From Mesorhizobium sp. B2-1-8 (GTDB lineage Bacteria > Pseudomonadota > Alphaproteobacteria > Rhizobiales > Rhizobiaceae): 64,000 bases of DNA. The position numbers and the translations under genes are program-made. Under the pieces are notes generated by a model. It was not told the origin of the DNA. It did not search any database and saw only the letters and a program-made list of their open reading frames with translations. Numbering within the stretch: the stretch's first letter is position 1; each line of letters begins with the position of its first letter. This document shows, in pieces, positions 57,830 through 64,000 of this stretch. The stretch lies in the NCBI RefSeq assembly GCF_006442545.2, contig NZ_CP083952.1, positions 5,619,501 through 5,683,500 on the forward strand, in the 5' to 3' direction.

Positions 57830-59272
57830 TTATCGCTGGAAAGGTCCCCTGAGATTGAGGTTCTCGGCCAGAAGGCAGAAGCGGTCGATCAGCCTGACAA
57901 GCGCCTCACCCTGTTCGGCGACAATCTTACCGCGCTCGGACTGCGGCGTGTCAGCCAAGATCCTCCACAACCGGCTCTGCCGATCACAGACATCCGCCAA
58001 TTCAGCGCAGTCGTTGGAGGTCAATTTCAAAAGATGATCCGCAGTCACCGGTCCGATGCCTGGAGGCGTGGTCGCTCCTAGGGAAAGATAGCCTGGCGGC
58101 ACGGTGCCTTTTGCGTTCACCGCTGTCTTGCGGCAGAGGACATCGAATATCTGGTCGACTGCCTGCTTGGCGCCGGCGACGCGTGAAGGGTGATCCGTGT
58201 CGGCCGCAGCATGCGGCAGGAGCTCGAGCCTGGCGCCATGCTTCTCGACCAGGTCGAGATAAGGCAGCATCGGGCCGGACAGGCTGCCGGTCGAGGCATC
58301 CCTGAACAGGTCGGCATCGATGGCGGCATGGCGCAGCCGGCCTGTACTCAAAGCTTCATCAAGCGCCTCGATGTCGACAAGCTCGCCGCGATCGTAGTTG
58401 ACCAGCACCGCGCCGCTTTTCATGCGAGACAAAATGTCCCCGCCGATAAGCCCGGCATTGGCATAGTGGCCGGTCTGCGCATCCTGCTTGCCCAGGCCGA
58501 CATGAACGCTGAGCACATGGGCGCCCGCAGCCGCGTCGGCCAGGTCCGCCGCATAGGCAAATCCCTCGGCTTCTATCCAGTCCCGATGCCGAGGCCGCGC
58601 ATGGATCAACACGCGCATGCCGAAGGCGCGGGCAAGCTTGGCCACCTCCCTGCCGATATTGCCGTAGCCGACAATCGCGACCGTCTTGCCTTCGAGCTTT
58701 TCGGTGGGGAAATCGCGCAGCTCCCTGCCCGTGTCGAAGGCGCCCCGCGCCACACGGTCGTGAAGCATGCCGACCGGGAGATCCGGCAGCACTTTCAGAA
58801 TCGCCTTCATCACCATCTGCGCCGTGGCGCGGCTGTTGATGCCTGGCGTGTTCATCAGCACGGCGGTGCCGCCCTCGCCGCTGCCGCCGCCCCATGAGCG
58901 CGAGCCCATATTGCCGGTACCGGCGCCGATGCGCACGCCGGCGAGCGGAAAGACGGTCTCGGCCGGCAGGACGGTGGCGGCGGCAATGACGGCGTCATAG
59001 CGTCCGTCGCCGGCGGCTTCGATCAGCTCTTCGCGGGTGCTGAGATCCGGCTGGTAGAAAAAATGAACGCGCCCACGTTCGAGAGCGGTCTTGTCGCCAA
59101 GTCCGGTCGCATGAAAGCGGCCGCCCTTGGCTTCGATATGGGCACGCACCTCCGAAGGGTCGGGTTTTCCGTCAGCATCGAAGCGCAAGCCGATCAGATC
59201 GCAGATCAGAACGGCGTAGGCGCGTTGCGGATCGATCGACTCAACGGCGTGTGTGTCTGTGGTCGCGGTCAC
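57830..59272 (-). CDS. D-isomer-specific 2-hydroxyacid dehydrogenase with an extra C-terminal domain
   Basis: This 480-residue protein has the NAD domain VAIVGYGNIGREVAKLARAFGMRVLIHARP and the catalytic triad region of the family: Arg in VNYDRGELVD, then a Glu-containing helix and His in LELLPHAAADTDHPSR. About 110 residues after the core contain a helical DCAELADVCDRQSRLWRIL-type region and no recognisable ACT domain, unlike SerA. It starts with GTG 59272, after GAGGGAAC. It may act on a hydroxyacid or phosphoglycerate-like substrate. It converges with the MDR gene. Confidence 0.82.
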   Translation of the reverse strand: MTATTDTHAVESIDPQRAYAVLICDLIGLRFDADGKPDPSEVRAHIEAKGGRFHATGLGDKTALERGRVHFFYQPDLSTREELIEAAGDGRYDAVIAAATVLPAETVFPLAGVRIGAGTGNMGSRSWGGGSGEGGTAVLMNTPGINSRATAQMVMKAILKVLPDLPVGMLHDRVARGAFDTGRELRDFPTEKLEGKTVAIVGYGNIGREVAKLARAFGMRVLIHARPRHRDWIEAEGFAYAADLADAAAGAHVLSVHVGLGKQDAQTGHYANAGLIGGDILSRMKSGAVLVNYDRGELVDIEALDEALSTGRLRHAAIDADLFRDASTGSLSGPMLPYLDLVEKHGARLELLPHAAADTDHPSRVAGAKQAVDQIFDVLCRKTAVNAKGTVPPGYLSLGATTPPGIGPVTADHLLKLTSNDCAELADVCDRQSRLWRILADTPQSERGKIVAEQGEALVRLIDRFCLLAENLNLRGPFQR

Positions 59273-59324
59273 GTCGTTCCCTCATGCAGGACGGAAGCCT
59301 ACTGGTAGAGCAGGCGCTGAATAA

Positions 59325-59495
59325 TCAGAACCTATCCGCCCAGAGAGGCGCGGGGTCGATCACCGGCGGCAGACCAGCGGCGAGTTGCGACACGCTCTTG
59401 CCGGTGACCGCACCGCCGATCAGTTCTTGATGGCCATGCTGGAGATGGCACCCGGCACCGCCTTTCAGGTACAGTGCGATGGCGCCATTGGCCCC
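59325..59495 (-). pseudogene. C-terminal remnant of a DAO-type oxidoreductase
   Basis: On the minus strand a frame ending at TGA 59325-59327 reads CHLQHGHQELIGGAVTGKSV, a Leu/Ala/Gly linker, then PPVIDPAPLWADRF. This is the typical closing of D-amino-acid/glycine oxidase-type FAD proteins (GH..E, TGKSV, IDPAPxRxDRF). No upstream domain is present. It lies behind an intact 2-hydroxyacid dehydrogenase gene and in front of the exporter promoter. Short length makes the call tentative. The rest of 59273-59590 shows no intact gene. Confidence 0.4.
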
Positions 59496-59525
59496 TTGAA
59501 CGGGCCAGCCGGACGCGCGTAAAAT
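59496..59525 (+). promoter_or_regulatory. Promoter candidate for the ABC exporter pair
   Basis: TTGAAC (59496-59501) and TAAAAT (59520-59525) are 18 bp apart, a sigma70-like pair. If used, the transcript would begin near 59532, which argues that translation starts after that point (TTG 59591) and not at the in-frame ATG 59474. Confidence 0.4.
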
Positions 59526-59590
59526 CGCGCTATCTGATTGAGTCTGCTACATTCGTTCGGGCTAATGTCCGGATTGGTCTGGGTATTTCC

Positions 59591-61444
59591 TTGCACACGG
59601 ATGCAACCAGCGCGGCCAAGCGCGGCAAATCATTTGCCCATGTGGCCGAAGCCTCCTGGGGCAAGGGCCTCAGCACCTTGCTGCGCATCGTGCGCATGAC
59701 GCTGCGCCATCCCTGGCAGGTTGCCATCACCCTCGTCTCGACCTTTGTCGCCGCGACGCTGCAGCTCTTCATTCCGCGCCTCTTGGGCCGCGCTATCGAT
59801 CAGGCTCAAGGCGTAATGGCGGCGGGTGCCGGCACTGCGGCCGAGCAGGCGCTATGGAATACCGCGCTGACGCTGCTGCTCGTCAGCATCCTGCGCGGCC
59901 TCTTCACCATGGCGCAGAACTACTATGGCGAGGCCGTCGGCCATCAGACCGGCTATGAGCTTCGGCTCGCCTTCTACGAGAAGATCCAGCGACTGAGCTT
60001 TTCCTTCCACGACAAGGTCCATACGGGCGATCTCATCACGCTCGGGCTGCTCGATCTCGACGGCGTGCGCATGTTCTTTTCCACGGGCATCCTGCGCGTG
60101 GTGCTGCTTGGCGTGCTGATCGGCGTCGGCGCCTATCTGTTGATCAGCACCGACCTTGTGCTCGGGTTGTTGAGCCTCAGCTTCGTACCATTCGTCGCCT
60201 GGCGCTCCTCGGTGACGCAGCTCCGACTGCGCAGCACCTGGCTGACGCTGCAGGAGCGGCTGTCGGTGCTGAGCCGGGTGATGGATGAGAATCTCGGCGG
60301 CATTCGTGTCGTGCGCGCCTTCGCGGCACAGCGGCATGAGCTGGCAAAATTCGACCGCGCCAAACAGGATGCGCTGGACCTCGCCAATGAGCGCGTCGAC
60401 ATCCGCGTCTCCAACACCAGCGCCATGAATTTCTCGTTCCTGGCCGCCATGGGCCTGGTACTCTGGTTCGGCGGCCAGAAGGTGATCGCGGGCCAGATCA
60501 GCGTCGGCACGCTGGCCCAGTTCCTCACCTTCATGACCATATTGCAGATGCCGGTGCGCCAGCTCGGCCTGATGGTCAACTCCTTCGCGCGCGCCTCAAC
60601 CTGCGGCACGCGGCTGTTCGAACTGCTCGATGCGGAGCTCGACATCGAGGACGCGCCCGATGCCAAAGATCTGGTCATAACCGACGGCGTGCTGCGCTTC
60701 GACAATGTCGGCTTCCGCTACGAGGGTGCGGGCGAGCGCCCAACGCTTTCCGGCGTTTCCTTCGAAGCCAGGCCTGGCGAGACCGTCGGCATCGTCGGTC
60801 CGCCAGGCAGCGGCAAGTCGACCATCGCGCATCTGATCCCACGCTTCTACGACGTGACCTCGGGCGCGATCACCATAGACGGACAGGACATCCGCAAGGT
60901 CACGCTGCAATCTTTGCGCAAGGCAGTCGGCGTCGTCCAGCAGGACGCATTCCTGTTCACCACCTCGATCGAGAACAACATCGCCTATGGCAATCCCTGG
61001 GCGCGCGAGACCCGCATCGGTCAAGCTGCCGAGTATGCCCAGCTGCACAACTACATCATCGGGCTTCCGGCCGGCTACACCACGGTCGTGGGCGAACGCG
61101 GCGCGTCGCTTTCCGGCGGCCAGCGGCAGCGCCTGACCATCGCGCGCAGCCTGATGCTGCGGCCATCGGTGCTTGTCTTCGACGATTCCACCGCGGCCGT
61201 CGACGCCGGCACAGAGCAGCGGATCCGGGCGGCGATGAGGCGCTTCGCCAGGGATCGCGTGACGCTCGTCATCTCGCACCGGCTGAGTTCGCTGATGCAT
61301 GCCGACCAGATCCTGTTCGTCGAGAGCGGCCGCATCGTGGAACGCGGCACGCATGAGGAATTGCTGGCGCTCGGCGGACGCTACCGCGCGCTTTACGACC
61401 TGCAGCTGCGGCCGGACGACGATCGGCTCGAGGGAGCCGCCTGA
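59591..61444 (+). CDS. ABC exporter half, degenerate-site subunit
   Basis: The protein has about 617 residues from TTG 59591. Six transmembrane helices (IVRMTLRHPWQVAITLVSTFVAATLQLF at the first) precede an NBD with Walker A GPPGSGKST, Q-loop QQDAFLF and a canonical signature LSGGQRQRL. Walker B is VLVFDDSTAAVD, where the catalytic Glu is replaced by Asp. With the next gene this forms a heterodimeric exporter in which the ATP site using this Walker B is weakened. The start is uncertain: family sequence begins near residue 30, the TTG has no strong ribosome site, and ATG 59474 would place 39 unlikely residues in front. Confidence 0.88.
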   Translation: MHTDATSAAKRGKSFAHVAEASWGKGLSTLLRIVRMTLRHPWQVAITLVSTFVAATLQLFIPRLLGRAIDQAQGVMAAGAGTAAEQALWNTALTLLLVSILRGLFTMAQNYYGEAVGHQTGYELRLAFYEKIQRLSFSFHDKVHTGDLITLGLLDLDGVRMFFSTGILRVVLLGVLIGVGAYLLISTDLVLGLLSLSFVPFVAWRSSVTQLRLRSTWLTLQERLSVLSRVMDENLGGIRVVRAFAAQRHELAKFDRAKQDALDLANERVDIRVSNTSAMNFSFLAAMGLVLWFGGQKVIAGQISVGTLAQFLTFMTILQMPVRQLGLMVNSFARASTCGTRLFELLDAELDIEDAPDAKDLVITDGVLRFDNVGFRYEGAGERPTLSGVSFEARPGETVGIVGPPGSGKSTIAHLIPRFYDVTSGAITIDGQDIRKVTLQSLRKAVGVVQQDAFLFTTSIENNIAYGNPWARETRIGQAAEYAQLHNYIIGLPAGYTTVVGERGASLSGGQRQRLTIARSLMLRPSVLVFDDSTAAVDAGTEQRIRAAMRRFARDRVTLVISHRLSSLMHADQILFVESGRIVERGTHEELLALGGRYRALYDLQLRPDDDRLEGAA

Positions 61445-63336
61445 TGTCGACGCAGAACGACGACGAGAAGGAAGACAAAAGCGGGCGTCCGACCAAGGCG
61501 GTCGTCGGCTCGCATCGCGATGAGGAAGAGGTCTTCGGCAAGGCCTACGATCCGCGCATCGTTAGGCGCATCTGGAGCTTCGTCAGACCCTATCAGGGCC
61601 GGATTTTCATCTCGGTCGCCGCCGTGCTGGTGTTCACGCTCACGCAACTGGCGATCCCGCTGGTCATCCGCTACGCCATCGATCACGGCATGGCGCCAGG
61701 CAGGCTCGACCGTTCGGTGATGATCTCCGCGATCGTCGCTTTCGCCATGATCATCCTCATCAACTACGCCGCCAGCCATGTCCAGGAGAGCGTCGTCGGC
61801 AAGGTGGCCGAGAACGTGCTGTCCGACCTGCGTCGCGCCATGTTCAGTCATTTGCAACGGGTCTCTCTAGGCTTCATGGACAGGACCGAGGTCGGCCGGC
61901 TGATGTCGCGCCTGCAGGGCGATGTCAATTCGATGCAGGAATTTCTCGAGACATCCGTGATGTCGGTGGGCGACATCGTGCTGTTGTTCGGCATCGTCAC
62001 AGTCCTTTTGTGGCTCGATTTCCGGCTCGGGCTGCTGACGCTGTCGACAATGCCGATGCTGTTCATCGTGCGGCTGTTCTGGCTGCCGCGCGCCAAGGTC
62101 GCCTTCATGGCCGCCCACGAGACCAACTCCATCGCCAACGGCGCGCTTGCCGAGGGCATCCATGGCGTGCGCACCGTGCAGAGCCTGGAGCGCCAGCACG
62201 TCAATTTCGACCTCTATGACGAGAAGGTGCTGGCCAATCTCAACGCCCATCTGCGCTCGGCGAGATACGCGCAGGTGATGGTGCCGATCGTCGACACGCT
62301 GACCGGTATCGCCATGGCGACGGTCATCGTCGTCGGCGGGTCGATGGTGCTGTCGCACAGCCTCGACATCGGCGTGATGGTGGCGTTCCTGTTCTACATC
62401 CAGCGCTTCTTCGACCCGATCCGCTCGCTCACAATGCAGTACAGCGTCATGCAGCGCGCCATGGCTTCGGGCCAGCGTATCTCCGAAGTGCTCGACGTGC
62501 CGGTGGATGTCAGCGACAAGGACGGCGCCATCGCGCTGTCGCGCGACATGGATGGTTCGGTCGAGTTCCGGAACGTCACCTTCGGCTACCGACCGAACCA
62601 GCCGGTGCTGAAGAACATCTCCTTCCGCGTCAATCCGGGCGAAACGGTCGCGCTTGTCGGGCCGACCGGGTCAGGCAAATCGAGTTCGATGGCGCTGGTG
62701 CACCGCTTTTATGACGTCTGGTCAGGCGAGGTCTTGGTCGGCGGCCATAATGTGCGGAACTTGACGCAGGATTCGCTCGGCGACCAGGTGGCCATGGTGC
62801 TGCAGGAGCCGTTCCTGTTCTCCGGCACCGTGCTGGAGAACATCCGCTATCACAAGACCGGCGCCAGCCGCGAAGAAGTGGTGCGCGCCGCCAAGGCCGT
62901 CGGTGCGCACGACTTCATCGAGCAATTGCCTGACGGTTACGACTCCGAGCTCGAGCAGCGCGGCGGCAATCTCTCGCTCGGCCAGCGCCAGTTGATCAGT
63001 TTCGCGCGGGCGCTGGTGGCCGACGCCAAGATCCTCGTGCTCGACGAAGCCACCGCCAGCATCGATTCCTACACCGAGATGCTGATCCAGAAGGCGCTGA
63101 TAAAGCTGCTGGAGGGCCGCACCGGACTGGTCATCGCGCATCGCCTGGCCACCATCCGCGGCGCCGACCGCATCATCGTGCTGCAGAATGGCGAGATCGT
63201 CGAAAGCGGCAACCATGAACAGCTGATGAAGAGGAAAGGTCTTTACGCCCGCCTCTACAACATGAACTACGCTTCCTTCGACGACATTTCCGAGGAACAG
63301 ATGGGAATGGACGCTTCGGTCGGCAAAGCGACGTGA
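61444..63336 (+). CDS. ABC exporter half, active Walker B subunit
   Basis: This 630-residue subunit has an acidic/basic N-terminal tail, six transmembrane helices (from about WSFVRPYQGRIFISVAAVLVFTL), and an NBD with Walker A GPTGSGKSS, Walker B ILVLDEATASID (intact Glu) and switch IAHRLATIRGADR. Its signature is NLSLGQRQ, not LSGGQ. The complementary defects of the two subunits are the mark of heterodimeric MDR-type exporters with one degenerate site. ATG 61444 overlaps the previous stop (TGATG). The exported substrate is unknown (lipid, drug or peptide). Confidence 0.92.
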   Translation: MSTQNDDEKEDKSGRPTKAVVGSHRDEEEVFGKAYDPRIVRRIWSFVRPYQGRIFISVAAVLVFTLTQLAIPLVIRYAIDHGMAPGRLDRSVMISAIVAFAMIILINYAASHVQESVVGKVAENVLSDLRRAMFSHLQRVSLGFMDRTEVGRLMSRLQGDVNSMQEFLETSVMSVGDIVLLFGIVTVLLWLDFRLGLLTLSTMPMLFIVRLFWLPRAKVAFMAAHETNSIANGALAEGIHGVRTVQSLERQHVNFDLYDEKVLANLNAHLRSARYAQVMVPIVDTLTGIAMATVIVVGGSMVLSHSLDIGVMVAFLFYIQRFFDPIRSLTMQYSVMQRAMASGQRISEVLDVPVDVSDKDGAIALSRDMDGSVEFRNVTFGYRPNQPVLKNISFRVNPGETVALVGPTGSGKSSSMALVHRFYDVWSGEVLVGGHNVRNLTQDSLGDQVAMVLQEPFLFSGTVLENIRYHKTGASREEVVRAAKAVGAHDFIEQLPDGYDSELEQRGGNLSLGQRQLISFARALVADAKILVLDEATASIDSYTEMLIQKALIKLLEGRTGLVIAHRLATIRGADRIIVLQNGEIVESGNHEQLMKRKGLYARLYNMNYASFDDISEEQMGMDASVGKAT

Positions 63337-63389
63337 GCCGGTGCCGGCAGGGTGCGAACGGACGGATCGCCTGCTGCCTCCGACAGGAC

Positions 63390-64000
63390 CTATTTGGCGG
63401 ATCGCCTGACGTGGCCGCTGACCTGCACGCCGTCTTCGGCACGCAGGTACAGAAATCCGGGAATGGAGAGCAGCGGGATGATCGCGGTCAGCAGGAACAC
63501 CTGGTGAAAGCGTTCCGGCGTCAGGACGTGGCTTTCGCCCGCGATCAGGCCCAGCAGCATCGCGGCGATTGAAACGCCGAGCGATACGCTGAGTTGCTGC
63601 AGCACACCGCCGAGGCTGGTGGCGCGGCTGAGCTTGTCGGCCGGCAGATCGGCGTAGGACAAGGTGTTGGAAGTCATGAACTGCGCCGAGCGGACGATGC
63701 CGAACAGGAAGACATAGAAACCGATCAACCAATGCGGCGTACCGGGCCCCATCAGGGCAAAGCCCGCCACGGTGGCTGAGCCGACGACCGCGCTGCCGAT
63801 CAGCACGACACCGAAGCCGAAGCGCCGCAGGAGCGGCGACAGCAGCGGCCGCATGAGCAGCGCCCCGAAACTGCCGACGAATGTCAGCGAGCCCGATGTG
63901 ACCGGGCTCATGCCGAAGCCGACCTGCAGCATCAGCGGCACCAGGAAAGGCACGCCGTTGAGACCGACGCGGCACAGGCCGCCCGCCAGCGTGCCGACCC
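63390..64000 (-). CDS. MFS efflux transporter (DHA2-like), C-terminal part only
   Basis: Only the last 203 codons or so are in the window; the N-terminus is beyond the right edge, and the frame continues past 63953 as GTLAGGLCRVGLNGVPFLVPL. It has about five helices (PFLVPLMLQVGFGMS, GFYVFLFGIVRSAQFM, LGVSIAAMLLGLIAG, LTAIIPLLSIPGFLYL) and the MFS loop RPLLSPLLRRFGFG. It is probably a proton-driven drug or metabolite exporter of 400-500 residues. It converges with the ABC exporter genes. Confidence 0.85.
   Translation of the reverse strand, partial: VGTLAGGLCRVGLNGVPFLVPLMLQVGFGMSPVTSGSLTFVGSFGALLMRPLLSPLLRRFGFGVVLIGSAVVGSATVAGFALMGPGTPHWLIGFYVFLFGIVRSAQFMTSNTLSYADLPADKLSRATSLGGVLQQLSVSLGVSIAAMLLGLIAGESHVLTPERFHQVFLLTAIIPLLSIPGFLYLRAEDGVQVSGHVRRSAK

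Noticed and set aside
59474..59590. ATG 59474 as start of the first exporter gene
   Set aside because: The 39 extra residues are unlike exporter N-termini, overlap the oxidase relic, and would lie upstream of the promoter candidate at 59496-59525.
1..64000. CRISPR arrays, tRNA/rRNA genes, prophage or transposase genes
   Set aside because: No regularly spaced repeats, cloverleaf sequences or recombinase-like proteins were seen. The only repeats are the 15-bp tandem and the two intergenic elements listed.

Overview
The window looks like a chromosomal or large-replicon segment of a high-GC alphaproteobacterium of the order Hyphomicrobiales (Rhizobiales), most likely Mesorhizobium or a close relative. 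The basis is the GC-rich coding style, the density of ABC importers beside small catabolic operons, the rhizobial ehu/eut order of the ectoine genes, and two intergenic repeats (49536-49660 and 45323-45369) of the mosaic/palindromic kind common in rhizobia. No rRNA, tRNA, CRISPR array, phage or transposase gene was seen. The genus is an inference.

Layout. (1) 1-8521: a sugar/aldonate locus. A partial mutarotase diverges from an operon of FadR-type regulator, IlvD/Edd sugar-acid dehydratase (L-arabonate type), XylB-like SDR aldose dehydrogenase, FAH-fold AraD1/GguC-like protein and a four-gene PotABCD-type importer. A GlcD-like flavin dehydrogenase converges on it (8524-9918). (2) 10129-23677: two facing catabolic operons around a branched-chain-type (Liv) importer. 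The minus-strand operon 14484-10129 encodes a GntR regulator, DUF3830 protein, TIGR04076 protein, aldo/keto reductase, SnoaL-like protein and the LivK binding protein. The divergent plus-strand operon encodes LivG-F-H-M and a DAO-type amine oxidase. Converging on it, 23677-19352 encodes an M20 deacylase, a hydroxylysine-kinase-like APH kinase, an ammoniophospholyase-type class III aminotransferase and a second GntR regulator. (3) 23851-29843: singletons: GNAT, acetolactate-synthase-like enzyme, LysR regulator, quinone-oxidoreductase-like MDR, a zinc-ribbon protein and a Tim44-like membrane protein.

(4) 30133-42271: a deoxysugar-type importer and enzyme set (IclR regulator, binding protein, two permeases, UgpC-like ATPase, enolase-superfamily dehydratase, RhaM-like mutarotase, Gfo/Idh/MocA protein, amidohydrolase-2 lactonase candidate). 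It is mixed with CoA chemistry: two MaoC hot-dog proteins and a CaiB/BaiF CoA-transferase, plus a solute-binding-fold protein with no signal peptide. A GntR pseudogene follows. (5) 43060-57672: a full ectoine/hydroxyectoine uptake and degradation cluster: enuR-ehuABCD-eutABC-doeA-doeB on the minus strand, and asnC, doeC-like dehydrogenase, doeD-like transaminase and an MDR reductase on the plus strand. (6) 57830-64000: a 2-hydroxyacid dehydrogenase, an oxidase remnant, a heterodimeric ABC exporter with one degenerate ATP site, and the end of a drug-efflux MFS gene.

The most promising leads for undescribed biology are the kinase/phospho-lyase module and its Liv transporter neighbours (10-24 kb), and the sugar/CoA hybrid locus with its signal-less binding protein and unequal MaoC pair (30-42 kb). 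Smaller signals include two translationally coupled leader ORFs (14586, 30133), a 15-bp tandem repeat at a permease start (37286), two perfect hairpins behind binding-protein genes, and a direct-repeat operator candidate for EnuR (51441).
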